Assembly: GCA_964437185.1 (NCBI GenBank)
Contig: CAYTFU010000001.1
Span: forward strand, 1-64,000
Length of the DNA stretch: 64,000 bases
Direction: 5' to 3'
Source: UBA10103 sp964437185
Lineage (GTDB): Bacteria; Patescibacteriota; Minisyncoccia; Phycocordibacterales; UBA2100
A program made the position numbers and the translations under genes. Below the pieces are notes generated by a model that saw only the letters and a program-made list of their open reading frames with translations, ran no database searches and was not told the DNA's origin. Shown here in pieces: positions 34,951-43,954 of this stretch (within the stretch, counting starts at the first letter, position 1; every line of letters starts with the position of its first letter).

Positions 34951-35772
34951 TCATAGCCTATCGGAATCTACTTTCATCTGAATAGTGTGCCGGTTGTCGC
35001 TCACTGCGTTTTTAAACGCCATAACCCCTAGGCCCGCAACTTGAGGATCATTGCCGGGATATGCCACGAGCCATTGCTGCTGCGAAAGATCTGAAACCGC
35101 AGCGTGCGCTTTCTCTACCTGCGCCAACGCCTCCTCGTAGCGGCCGAGCTCAAACAATGCGGTTGCGCTCGAATTGAGCAGCCAAGGATTTGAGGGAAAA
35201 TAGATAAGCCCTTTTTGAGTGACTTGCTCTGCATATGCATATTGATTGCCCTTTAAGAGCACCCAAGCCAGATCATTGAGAGCTGCCCAGTTGCGAGGAT
35301 CTGATTCTAAATAGCGTTCGTAATCCTTCACTGAGTCGTCGTACCTACCCATATACCCCTCGATCAAACCCCGAATATAGTACGAGGATGCCGACACGGG
35401 ACCATTCGGAAGATTGATCTCCGCGTTTATTCGCACCATTGCTCTATTGAAATTACCCCTCAGAAACGACACGCGAGCGAGCTGGTGGTATACGCCGGGG
35501 AAGGTGGAGTCGAGTTTGAGCGCTTCTTCATACCAATACTCGGCACGTTTAATATCGTACTGGTCGACGTTGCTCGCATTAAAGTGCACGTTGCCATACT
35601 CGTACGCGAGCTCGGCCGACGGATAAAACGCGAAGGTGATATTCTCTCTCGTCTGACTTTCGGAACCGCTTACGTGCAATACGACACCGACAAAAATGAT
35701 AGTAGCTGCAAACAAAAGAAACACGAACTTTCTCACGGACATGCGGACAGCATGATGAATTAACCAACGCAT
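34951..35772 (-). CDS. Membrane-anchored TPR protein
   Basis: About 273 residues from the ATG at 35770-35772. Membrane helix KFVFLLFAATIIFVGVVLHV near the N-terminus, then TPR repeats: RAEYWYEEALKLDSTFPGVYHQLARV, ASSYYIRGLIEGYMGRYDDSVKDYERYLESDPRNWAALNDLA, YAEQVTQKGLIYFPSNPWLLNSSATALFELGRYEEALAQVEKA. TPRs usually bind protein partners. It is downstream of another anchored helical-repeat protein. Confidence 0.8.
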   Translation of the reverse strand: MRWLIHHAVRMSVRKFVFLLFAATIIFVGVVLHVSGSESQTRENITFAFYPSAELAYEYGNVHFNASNVDQYDIKRAEYWYEEALKLDSTFPGVYHQLARVSFLRGNFNRAMVRINAEINLPNGPVSASSYYIRGLIEGYMGRYDDSVKDYERYLESDPRNWAALNDLAWVLLKGNQYAYAEQVTQKGLIYFPSNPWLLNSSATALFELGRYEEALAQVEKAHAAVSDLSQQQWLVAYPGNDPQVAGLGVMAFKNAVSDNRHTIQMKVDSDRL

Positions 35773-35835
35773 ACCGATTAGTATAGCGCGCGAGCCTTTA
35801 AGCAATCAATCCGATCATCGCTAACAATGATCGCG

Positions 35836-36933
35836 CTACGACCTCCACCCAATGTGTTTCAGATAATCCGAAAACTCTGGAGACATTTCGGCAAGCACAG
35901 AGATTTGCCGCCTCATGAAATTCGTAGCGGGTCGCTCTTGCATATCGAGCACATCTTGACCAACACTCGGCAACCCAGATGCACTGTCGACAAAGTCCTG
36001 CAGTATTGATTTTATTCTCTCATCGCCTGCCGAACCTGCTCGAGCAGAACGGACCGCGGCGTAATGCAATAGAAACCTCAACCTCTGCTCTTGCGTGAAA
36101 TTACTCTCCGCATCAAGAGCCTCCATCAGCGCAATTGTGCGCTCATACGATTCGTCGATAATTCTGTGTTCCGTTTCTGGAAAATATAGTGAGATCGTCC
36201 CAAAGGCGATTGAGCGATTTCTATACAAATGCACCTCCCTTATTTTCGGCATTGTTGAAGTCCCGGTAGCGTCTAGCAAGCTATCGCCAGCAGCTACTAG
36301 TTCGCGTATAACTGCCGCAACCTTGAGTTGCTCTGAGCTCTCTACGTTCACGCCTTGCTCATGAAGCTTCTCAGCCAGAATGACTGCCGTTCTAAAGTTC
36401 GCGAAGGGCGTCGGGTTGAGCGCGTTTGAATCCTTAAGAAGGAGTAGTGTCGCTTCTCTTACATCCCCCCCGGCTTGGGTCAAGTACGCATTATAGGGAG
36501 GAGTATCAAACACGAGTTGCGTGAGATTTTCATTGTCCCCTGCAATACGATACAGACCACCGAATCCGTTATACACCCTCGCTTTAAGCTGATCATCGAT
36601 GCGAGGACTTGCGGTTATGTCCTTCAAAATGGCAACACCATTCTGGGTATCATCTCCCTCAGATCGACTGAGCAGCGATCGAGCGAGAAAGCTGTTGGCA
36701 GCACGCGATTCTCGGTCTGTCGAAGATACCGCCACGGCTTGAGAGCTGTACGCGACGGCCTCTGCGAAATCTCCCTTTCGATAAGACGCGTCTGCAGATC
36801 TCATCAATGATAGAAACCTCTGCGCATGATACTGCGTGTACCCTACATACCCCCCTATACCAACGACTAGAAACACAGCCACCACAACGAGCGGAGAAAT
36901 GGGCCTTTTAGCTTGTGGTGATAAATCGCTCAT
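35836..36933 (-). CDS. Membrane-anchored helical-repeat protein
   Basis: 365 residues from the ATG at 36931-36933, which has a good Shine-Dalgarno (AAAGGA); the long upstream extension has no membrane-protein character. Membrane helix SPLVVVAVFLVVGIGGYVGYT, then TPR-like helical pairs (SADASYRKGDFAEAVAYSSQAVAV, RVYNGFGGLYRIAGDNENL). No catalytic motif. It is followed by the TPR gene at 34951 and preceded by the Gly-rich peptide gene on the same strand. Confidence 0.75.
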   Translation of the reverse strand: MSDLSPQAKRPISPLVVVAVFLVVGIGGYVGYTQYHAQRFLSLMRSADASYRKGDFAEAVAYSSQAVAVSSTDRESRAANSFLARSLLSRSEGDDTQNGVAILKDITASPRIDDQLKARVYNGFGGLYRIAGDNENLTQLVFDTPPYNAYLTQAGGDVREATLLLLKDSNALNPTPFANFRTAVILAEKLHEQGVNVESSEQLKVAAVIRELVAAGDSLLDATGTSTMPKIREVHLYRNRSIAFGTISLYFPETEHRIIDESYERTIALMEALDAESNFTQEQRLRFLLHYAAVRSARAGSAGDERIKSILQDFVDSASGLPSVGQDVLDMQERPATNFMRRQISVLAEMSPEFSDYLKHIGWRS

Positions 36934-36967
36934 TCGTCCTTTAATGCACGATTCCGTATTGCATATG

Positions 36968-37255
36968 TTACAGAGCGCCATCGCTGCCGGCGCCGTCGGT
37001 ACCGTCGCCACCACCACCACCGGCGCCGTCGCCGGTGATAGCGCTATCCGCGGCAGCACTGTCGGCAGCACTGTCAGCCGGCGCATCTGCGTGGACCACG
37101 GAAAGACCGGCCTCTCCTCCACCATCCAGTGAAAGCTGCTTTTTCGACGGGAAGAGAACAAGTAACACAAGGAATCCTAGAAAAACCGCAGATGCGGCCA
37201 CCGCACCTCTCGCCATGCGCCCCATCCGACCATACGTATTCTGTATTACGATCAT
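36968..37255 (-). CDS. Small protein with membrane helix and Gly/Ser/Asp/Ala-rich tail
   Basis: 95 residues. Basic N-terminus (QNTYGRMGRMARG), hydrophobic helix AAASAVFLGFLVLLVLF-like at about 18-35, linker KKQLSLDGGGEAGLSVVHA, then a low-complexity tail of ADSAADS repeats and a polyglycine stretch ending DGTDGAGSDGAL. It is divergent from, and immediately next to, the YcaO gene. It could be the substrate peptide of that system (polyglycine with Ser/Thr recalls microcin B17) or simply an anchored envelope peptide. No cysteines. Confidence 0.55.
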   Translation of the reverse strand: MIVIQNTYGRMGRMARGAVAASAVFLGFLVLLVLFPSKKQLSLDGGGEAGLSVVHADAPADSAADSAAADSAITGDGAGGGGGDGTDGAGSDGAL

Positions 37256-37342
37256 GCAGGATTATTCTCTCATAAAATTGACATCCGAGACGCAAATCCT
37301 GTGGACAAGTAACGAGAACCGGGTCCGTCTGCAGCCCTAGGG

Positions 37343-37355
37343 TATAATGCCCTCA
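37343..37355 (+). promoter_or_regulatory. Promoter of the YcaO operon, leaderless
   Basis: Perfect -10 TATAAT at 37343-37348, 6 bases before the ATG at 37355, so transcription would start at or next to the start codon. No convincing -35 at 17 bases. A TTGACA at 37279-37284 has no matching -10. Confidence 0.6.
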
Positions 37356-38794
37356 TGATTTTTGACGGCATCCCCTTTTCCCACCTCTACCAACACAAAA
37401 AAGATGGGCTCCACCGACGGGTCGTCCCCTTCATTCGATTCCTTGAACAGCGGCTCAATGTCTCGGTATTGGCAGATCGAAAAGATTTTCCGTACGAGCG
37501 TCCTGACCTCGCAGAGCAATTCTCCCTCGCGCATATCCTGAAACAAAAGGGGATCATTAAGTCATTTAGACCTCAACAAGCGCTGTGCGACGAGCCTCCC
37601 ATAAAATCTTGGATGTGCGAGTACACATCCCCCATTCGGTCTGTTACTGCTGGCGCATCCATAGACAGCGATGAGGACGCGCTAACTGCGGCTCTTGCTG
37701 AAGGGCTTGAGCGATACATCTGGATTACGCAGGATGACTATTTCAAGCGCCCGATCCGAGCATCGGTACAAAAAATCGCCTCTTATGGAAAATATATAGA
37801 TCCGCGACAATTTGTGTCATTCTCAGAAGCACAACGAAAGGCTGATTCCAAACTGACGATAAAGGAAGACTCGACCTACATGTGGATTCGGGCACGTTCT
37901 CATACCGACAACAAAACTGTGTACGTTCCAGCGCAAACGATAAGCTCTGCATGGCGCCCATTACAACAAACCCCCGCAGAGCCCTTGATACGTCAACAAT
38001 CAACCATAGGACTGGCTACCTGGCCGACACACAAAGGGGCCATCCTCGCGGGTGCCCTCGAAGTGATCGAGCGCGAGGCATACGCCATTATGTGGTTTAA
38101 TCAACTCACCGTACCGCGAATATTGCTTCTCCCACTTCAGGAGGAAAATGCCCCCCTCAACGCGCTGGTAAAAAAATGCGAGCAATATCAGCTGCGCGTA
38201 CACGCCCTTCAAATGCCCACCGACGCGCCCGCTCACGCCATCGCAGCCATACTCGAGGATATCTCTGGGCACGCGCCTCGTTTTGCTATAGGCCTCAAGG
38301 CGCACCGCTCATTGCCACAGGCTATAGAAGGAGCGATCTTGGAAGCACTGCGTGCTCGGCGCGGAGCGCGAAAATTCGTCGCCACTGGTCCATGGGACGG
38401 AACCACGCCCATTGAAAAAATCGGCCATCGCGAACGTCTACACTATTGGGCAGATCCCAAAAACTCCGAGCGTCTCTCTTTCTTAATTGGGGGTGCTGAA
38501 TTTGATTACACAAAAACACCCTGGGAAAATGATACTGAGACAGAGCACCTCAATCGAGTACTCGATTGGTGTAGGGCCAATGATTTCACCTGCGCCTCTG
38601 TGTCGCTCGGAGACTCAAAGGCCAACCCAACGCCTTGGTATATTGAAATGGTCGTGATACCAGAATTGCACCCAATACATTTGACTGAGCCCATGAGACA
38701 CCTCGGTGGCATGAGGTTGAAAAACGTACCTAGACAATTGGGATTCACTCCTCGTGATACCCCCTTTATTGACGCTCCGCACCCCTATACATAA
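37355..38794 (+). CDS. YcaO-domain cyclodehydratase
   Basis: 479 residues. YcaO core from about residue 90: AGASIDSDEDALTAALAEGLERY is the first ATP-site helix (ExxER type). STIGLATWPTHKGAILAGALEVIEREAYAIMW is the second, with the ExxR/E pattern, and AIEGAILEALRARRGARK is the third. The C-terminus ends in a proline-rich PHPYT like the PxPxP-type tail of azoline-forming YcaO enzymes. Such enzymes use ATP to turn Cys/Ser/Thr in a peptide into azolines. It is the first gene of a five-gene operon and partners a SagB-type dehydrogenase 5 bases downstream. Confidence 0.88.
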   Translation: MIFDGIPFSHLYQHKKDGLHRRVVPFIRFLEQRLNVSVLADRKDFPYERPDLAEQFSLAHILKQKGIIKSFRPQQALCDEPPIKSWMCEYTSPIRSVTAGASIDSDEDALTAALAEGLERYIWITQDDYFKRPIRASVQKIASYGKYIDPRQFVSFSEAQRKADSKLTIKEDSTYMWIRARSHTDNKTVYVPAQTISSAWRPLQQTPAEPLIRQQSTIGLATWPTHKGAILAGALEVIEREAYAIMWFNQLTVPRILLLPLQEENAPLNALVKKCEQYQLRVHALQMPTDAPAHAIAAILEDISGHAPRFAIGLKAHRSLPQAIEGAILEALRARRGARKFVATGPWDGTTPIEKIGHRERLHYWADPKNSERLSFLIGGAEFDYTKTPWENDTETEHLNRVLDWCRANDFTCASVSLGDSKANPTPWYIEMVVIPELHPIHLTEPMRHLGGMRLKNVPRQLGFTPRDTPFIDAPHPYT

Positions 38795-38799
38795 AAACC

Positions 38800-39516
38800 A
38801 TGACTTTATTTATCTCACACATCCATTCCGAGATACGGCGAGCGCGCACTACGAAGCGGGGTGCTACGCATAGCGCGAGAGATGTTCCGAGGGGTACGCA
38901 CAAGGAATACGCACGCATGCAGAAGGTTGCCCTTCCTCCACCGAACCCAATACTTGCTCCATTCGGCGAGGTGATACATACAAGGACTTCCTACCGCAAT
39001 TGCACGCACGGCCAGGACGCTGCCATACCCATCGAGACATTAAGTACACTTTTGGGATCAGCACTCAAAAAGCGAGCCGAAGCTTCGAATAGAAACTACC
39101 CTTCGGGAGGAGCACTATATCCGGTCGAGACCTATTTGATCACCGAGGCACTCGACGGATTCGGACCAACCGTATTTCACTACAATCCCACGCACCACGA
39201 GCTTGAAACATTGTGGCCGCTCTCCTCCCGTCTCACCCTCAAAGACCTGGCTCGAAAACCGGATGATCTTCATTTTTCATCGCTCATAGTTTTTACAAGC
39301 GTGTGGAAGCGCTCTTCGGCAAAGTATGGAGACCTTGCCTACACGCACGCACTTCTTGAAGCCGGACATATGTCTGAGAACATACTTCTCACGGCAACTG
39401 CCCTCAACCTTCTCACACGACCAATGGCTGGCTTTTCTGATGAAAAGATAATTGAGATTTTAGATCTGGACCCCGAGGAAGAGCAGCCGATACATACCAT
39501 CGTACTGTGCCGATGA
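38800..39516 (+). CDS. SagB-type dehydrogenase (nitroreductase fold)
   Basis: 238 residues. FMN-binding signature RTSYRNC near residue 62, NYPSGGALYPVETYLI near 105, KYGDLAYTHALLEAGHMSENILLTATALNL near 180, and a C-terminal EEEQPIHTIVL. These are the landmarks of SagB/McbC enzymes, which oxidise azolines to azoles using FMN. It directly follows the YcaO gene and overlaps the next gene by ATGA, so the genes are translationally coupled. Confidence 0.88.
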   Translation: MTLFISHIHSEIRRARTTKRGATHSARDVPRGTHKEYARMQKVALPPPNPILAPFGEVIHTRTSYRNCTHGQDAAIPIETLSTLLGSALKKRAEASNRNYPSGGALYPVETYLITEALDGFGPTVFHYNPTHHELETLWPLSSRLTLKDLARKPDDLHFSSLIVFTSVWKRSSAKYGDLAYTHALLEAGHMSENILLTATALNLLTRPMAGFSDEKIIEILDLDPEEEQPIHTIVLCR

Positions 39517-41165
39517 CTACCACTATGGACTTACGTGCAGAATTACGCGATGCCATAGCCGCCCAAGCATTCGTGCGCGCCTCCGCCCATACGCGCATAA
39601 TTGGCGGGGACGAAAAATCCTTGGACTCTTGGATTTTTGACTTCCGAGCGCTCCTCTTGCAGCCCCGATGGCTCAATACCTACGCGGAGATCTTCTGGGA
39701 TACGCATAAAAACCTGTACCCATTCCAGGTCTGTGGAATGGAGAGTGCTGCAATATCTCTGGTCGCCGCCATCGTTATGAAAGGCACAGAACGCGGGACG
39801 CCCGTAAATGGTATCTACATACGCAAATCACGGAAGAGAACGGGCCTTTTACGACAAATTGAAGGTACCCCAAACGACAAGAAGGTTATTTTGGTCGACG
39901 ACCTCATCAATTCGGGAAGCACCTTCAAAAAACAAATCGACATCCTATCGCGAAGCCATCTCTCCGTTGCGCATATTTTTGCCCTCCTCGCATTTCGTCC
40001 AATAGAGGAGTACGGCGCTCTCACATCTCAAGGCATTTCCATCACACACCTATTCACCTTGCAGGATTTCAATCTGCCCCCCGTCAAAAACAAGAAAAAC
40101 ACGCCGATACAAAACACCTTCGAGACCTTGTGGCACTTCGAAGCTCCCAACCCAAGCTACAGCCTGGTGGTACAAAAGTCCGCACCCGCGATCGACGAGG
40201 ATACCGTCTATTTCGGAAGCGATGCTGGCATTTTCTATGCGCTGGACCAAAAAACCGGAGATATTCGCTGGTCGTTTCGCATCGGAAAATTCCCCGAAAA
40301 CAAAGGCATACTTTCGTCCCCAGCACTCCATAATGACCGAGTGTTTTTTGGCGCATATGACGGCACTGTATACGCACTCAAATCCGACACGGGTGCCGTG
40401 GCGTGGAAATATAGCGATGCCGATTGGGTCGGCTCGTCGCCCTGCATTGCGTCAAATCTTAACCTTCTATTTGTCGGACTGGAATTTGGCCTCTGGAACA
40501 AGCGTGGCGGAATCGTGGCCCTCAACATTGAAACCGGCAGTGAGGTTTGGCGACAAAAAATGCCGACACTTACACACTGCTCTCCACTGTATATACCGGA
40601 AGAGAATATGGTGGTCGTGGGGAGCAATAATGCAACAATCTACGCGTACGAGGCTAACACCGGTACGCCGCTATGGCATTGTTATGTCGTCGGTGACGCG
40701 AAAGCTTCATTTGTGTACGATAAATCACGGCGGTGTATTTTATTTGGGACAGTGAACGGACAATTTTACGCAATCTCCGCTCAGAACGGCAACCCACTGT
40801 TTAGTAAAGAAATAACGGGGGGTATGTACTCGACCCCGACTATTGACGGCGACACGACTTACGTCGCGTCCCTCGATAAGTGCATATACGCCATCGACAT
40901 GAACACGTGGACCGATCGCTGGACGTTTGAGACAGGCGGGCGGATCTTTGCCTCGCCCATAGTACTAAATGGACATGTGTGGATCGGCTCAAACGACGGA
41001 AAACTATATGAGATTAACGCGGCGAGCGGCAAGCTAAAAAGTTTTTTCCAAGCAACCGAGAGGATAGTTAACAGAATTGCCCATAATGAAAAGACGGGGG
41101 TATACTTCGTGCCAACGCAGGCAAATGAGATGTATTGCCTTCGCAAGATTCCTACGGTGGTATAA
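39513..41165 (+). CDS. Phosphoribosyltransferase fused to PQQ-like beta-propeller
   Basis: 550 residues. The start ATG overlaps the SagB stop (ATGA). Residues 1-210 form a type I phosphoribosyltransferase with PRPP loop VILVDDLINSGSTFKKQ and an upstream IYIRKSRKRTGLLRQIEG. Residues 215-550 form seven or so PQQ-like blades, each with a DxxxxFGSxDGxxYALDxxTGxxxW pattern (VYFGSDAGIFYALDQKTGDIRWSF, VFFGAYDGTVYALKSDTGAVAWKY). The fusion is unusual. The transferase half could modify a nucleotide or base; the propeller may bind a peptide or cofactor. Confidence 0.85.
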   Translation: MTTTMDLRAELRDAIAAQAFVRASAHTRIIGGDEKSLDSWIFDFRALLLQPRWLNTYAEIFWDTHKNLYPFQVCGMESAAISLVAAIVMKGTERGTPVNGIYIRKSRKRTGLLRQIEGTPNDKKVILVDDLINSGSTFKKQIDILSRSHLSVAHIFALLAFRPIEEYGALTSQGISITHLFTLQDFNLPPVKNKKNTPIQNTFETLWHFEAPNPSYSLVVQKSAPAIDEDTVYFGSDAGIFYALDQKTGDIRWSFRIGKFPENKGILSSPALHNDRVFFGAYDGTVYALKSDTGAVAWKYSDADWVGSSPCIASNLNLLFVGLEFGLWNKRGGIVALNIETGSEVWRQKMPTLTHCSPLYIPEENMVVVGSNNATIYAYEANTGTPLWHCYVVGDAKASFVYDKSRRCILFGTVNGQFYAISAQNGNPLFSKEITGGMYSTPTIDGDTTYVASLDKCIYAIDMNTWTDRWTFETGGRIFASPIVLNGHVWIGSNDGKLYEINAASGKLKSFFQATERIVNRIAHNEKTGVYFVPTQANEMYCLRKIPTVV

Positions 41166-41173
41166 TTTGTACG

Positions 41174-42583
41174 ATGCTGCTGCAGCTACAAAGTCTCCTG
41201 CGCAAGACACAAATTGCTTTAGCTCCTACACTCAAAGCATACAAGCGAATCTTCAGACTCCACGAGATCGAGGAGTCGCTCGTGCTTAAGTCATCGCTCG
41301 GAGCGATTCTCTTTTTCTTTTTCCTCACGTTCCAAATGTGGATGCGCTCTAGCTCCACGACATTAAGCACGGCAGCGGCAGGAAAAGCTGTGTGCTGGCC
41401 CTATTTTCAAAATTGTTCAGATCTCTACTTCCTAGAAACATTCCCGAGCAGCTATTCTCAGTCTCTATGGTACATGGTTCTGTTTGGAATAATGCTCTCG
41501 GTCGCTTACGCCATGTGGCGGAAACACTGGACCGTCGCACACCTTCTACTGGTACCGCTCCTCCTGTGGAAGGTGTTTTCGATATTTGTGCTGAGTTATA
41601 CGATGAACGGCCCATACGATTACTACCACGTCGTCTTTACGGTCATTTTCCTATTTCTACCCTACAAAGAATATTTTTTGAAGCTCGCGGTAGTCATTCT
41701 CTATTTCTTGTCGGCAACGATCAAACTTCATTCGACATGGGTTCTTGGTACGTATTTCTCGGCCCTACAAACCGGCCTCCCCCTCTTCCCCGATTCACTC
41801 ATCCCTCTTGCTACTAATCTCGTTATATTTGAACAAATTGTCGGTGCATGGTTTCTACTTTCCAGAAATCTGCTCTGGCAGCGAATATCGCTTGCGTTCT
41901 TGATATTCTTTCATCTCTATTCCGGAATTTTTGTCTACTATCACTATCCATCGGTTATTCTTCCGCTTCTTATCATCCTTTTTGGTCCTCTTTATACATA
42001 CACGTCGCCACCCACGGACCGGAAATCAATTCCGAGTTGGATATTTGTGCTGATGGTTATGCTCTTCCAGGTCCCTGGACTTATCATCCCCTCACCTGGT
42101 GATCGACGGATGACACTCGAAGGCAACCGCTACGGAATGTTTATGTTCGAGGCAAATCATCAATGCATTGCAACTATTACGACCGTACGCAATGATCGCG
42201 CTGTCGCTGGGACCATCGATAAGCCGATTACCGAATCACCCTTCTCTTGCGGAAGATTTTATTGTGTCACCCGAAAAACTCAGTACCAAAACGGCGCAAA
42301 TGCCGTCACGACGACACGGCATGAGGCGGCAAGTGCCTGGAATCGGTGCGACCCACACACATTTTGGTCCCAGTACCACACTCAGTGCGATAGGGACGCC
42401 GGGATTGTTCGCATTGGAATGACCTTCGACCATTCGATCAATGGTGGTCCATTCTATCGAATCGTCGATACCTCGAACATATGCGATTTGTCATACTCCG
42501 CTGCTTCACACAATGAATGGATAGCCGTCCCACCCGCGGCGAAAATCGTGGGATACCCTGTTAAAAATTTCTATCAATTTTGA
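41174..42583 (+). CDS. HTTM-type membrane protein (paralog A)
   Basis: About 469 residues from the ATG at 41174. Around nine hydrophobic segments with WRKHWTVAHLLLVPLLLWKVF, FDYYDMI-like NGPYDYYHVVF, and LLSRNLLWQRISLAFLIFFHLYSGIFVYY. It has the look of HTTM (vitamin K-dependent carboxylase-like, SdpB-like) proteins. A Cys-rich extracytoplasmic C-domain follows (FEANHQCIATITTV, RCDPHTFW, TFDHSINGG). It is 8 bases after the PQQ gene and about half-identical by eye to 45629-47035. Confidence 0.65.
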   Translation: MLLQLQSLLRKTQIALAPTLKAYKRIFRLHEIEESLVLKSSLGAILFFFFLTFQMWMRSSSTTLSTAAAGKAVCWPYFQNCSDLYFLETFPSSYSQSLWYMVLFGIMLSVAYAMWRKHWTVAHLLLVPLLLWKVFSIFVLSYTMNGPYDYYHVVFTVIFLFLPYKEYFLKLAVVILYFLSATIKLHSTWVLGTYFSALQTGLPLFPDSLIPLATNLVIFEQIVGAWFLLSRNLLWQRISLAFLIFFHLYSGIFVYYHYPSVILPLLIILFGPLYTYTSPPTDRKSIPSWIFVLMVMLFQVPGLIIPSPGDRRMTLEGNRYGMFMFEANHQCIATITTVRNDRAVAGTIDKPITESPFSCGRFYCVTRKTQYQNGANAVTTTRHEAASAWNRCDPHTFWSQYHTQCDRDAGIVRIGMTFDHSINGGPFYRIVDTSNICDLSYSAASHNEWIAVPPAAKIVGYPVKNFYQF

Positions 42584-42584
42584 T

Positions 42585-42782
42585 ATGGAACCAGCAACGA
42601 CCACAAACCTCATCGTGCTCAAACAGCTCGCAGGCAACGACCCTGTGACGCTCTACCCAATACAGATCATGATGGAACCGCATGTCGATCTAATCATCGC
42701 TGCCTGGACCGCCCTGTGGTTTACCACACTGACTATAGTGCTCTACAAACTCTTTCGAGAGTGGCGAAAGCGGCATTCGTAG
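42585..42782 (+). CDS. Small single-helix membrane protein
   Basis: 65 residues. Short polar N-terminus (MEPATTTNLIVLKQLAG), one membrane helix (VDLIIAAWTALWFTTLTIVLYKLF), and a basic end (REWRKRHS) suggesting a cytoplasmic C-terminus. It starts one base after the HTTM-type gene stop and closes the operon. Function unknown; perhaps a small partner of the HTTM protein. Confidence 0.6.
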   Translation: MEPATTTNLIVLKQLAGNDPVTLYPIQIMMEPHVDLIIAAWTALWFTTLTIVLYKLFREWRKRHS

Positions 42783-42861
42783 GGCTCTCGCGCAGCTGCG
42801 ATCCGCATCGTTTTCAGCACCCCCATCCATGGGTGCCAAAATGCCCAAAAGCGTTGATTAG

Positions 42862-43884
42862 TTAACAACGGGTTCGCGCTAAAGCGATTTTCATTCGTAT
42901 ATTTTGTAAAAATGTTGCGGGCAAAACTAAGAAACCGCCATCGGGACGCTCGACAGTCCTTGTAGGAAAGATTCGAGCTGACCTGACGACGTGTTTGCAG
43001 CATTGCAGGACAGCTATCCCGCCACCCCCGATTTGGACGGCGTCGTAAAGCCGCGAACTCTTATGCACTATTGATGAGATTGCGGGATCGTACAAAAATG
43101 GCCCGAGACCGTGGAATACAAAAGCATTGTGTATCTTGCCAAAGGATTGCAATCTGTGAGGATGGTGCCCGAAGACTACATCGGCACCTGCGTCACGCGC
43201 TACTGCCGCAAGCCGCTCTTGATGTGCGTCCGGCGTGAACTGAGCCGGAGCTAAAAAATTAGCCATTATGTGGAGAGATACGAATACTAAGTCTGCGCTT
43301 TTTCGTGCGTACTCAATCGCATTATGTATATTTTCTTCGGTAGCCCTTGAAACACACGGCGCACCGCTTGCTGAATAAAACCTTTCCGGCAACATGTCGG
43401 TAAATGCCGCGAATGCTATCGTCGCGTTTTTTACGCGAACAAAACGTACCGCCGATTCTATATCGCCTACTCCCGCGTGTTGGATGTGATGTTCATCTAA
43501 GTATTTAGTCGTTTCCTGTATTCCTTCGTGTCCGTAGTCGGCAATATGATTATTACTTAACGAAAGAACGAGATTAGGATGTAGATCCGAAAGAAAGGCA
43601 GCCTGTGTGCGGGTAAATCCTAAAGTAAAATGCTCGGTCAATCCCTTATCCCGCGGGCGAGAGCGCTCGTACACGCATCCCTCAAAGTTGGCAAACACCG
43701 CGTCAGCCTCCTGCAACCGAGTCAGAAACTTACCGAAATATCGCAGCGCGACACCTTTATTTGCCCCGAATCGAGACCGCATCAATCGGCTGCCCAACAC
43801 AAGATCCCCGATCAAAGCAATATCAAAGGTCTCGTTACACTGCGAGCAATCCCACCCCGTCATCGTCGGTCCCGAAAATAGCAT
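42862..43884 (-). CDS. CapA-family protein (metallophosphatase fold)
   Basis: About 340 residues from the ATG at 43882-43884 (GTG at 43905 possible). DIALIGDLVLGSRL near the N-terminus, VFANFEGCVYERSR, LVLSLSNNHIADYGHEGIQETTKYLDEHHIQHAGVG, VFVSLHIMAN, VVFGHHPHRLQSFGKIHNAFVFHGLGPFLYD. These are the CapA motifs (PGA_cap) linked to poly-gamma-glutamate or capsule synthesis. No signal peptide is obvious. It converges with the YcaO operon. Confidence 0.85.
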   Translation of the reverse strand: MLFSGPTMTGWDCSQCNETFDIALIGDLVLGSRLMRSRFGANKGVALRYFGKFLTRLQEADAVFANFEGCVYERSRPRDKGLTEHFTLGFTRTQAAFLSDLHPNLVLSLSNNHIADYGHEGIQETTKYLDEHHIQHAGVGDIESAVRFVRVKNATIAFAAFTDMLPERFYSASGAPCVSRATEENIHNAIEYARKSADLVFVSLHIMANFLAPAQFTPDAHQERLAAVARDAGADVVFGHHPHRLQSFGKIHNAFVFHGLGPFLYDPAISSIVHKSSRLYDAVQIGGGGIAVLQCCKHVVRSARIFPTRTVERPDGGFLVLPATFLQNIRMKIALARTRC

Positions 43885-43954
43885 GCGTAAAAGATGGTAG
43901 CACACGTGACAGACTAACTTCCAATGCCATTAGCGATACGAGCACGCAGGGTCA

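Noticed and set aside
36934..37170. N-terminal extension of the helical-repeat protein
   Set aside because: It overlaps the Gly-rich peptide gene, and a good ribosome site and membrane helix fit the start at 36933.
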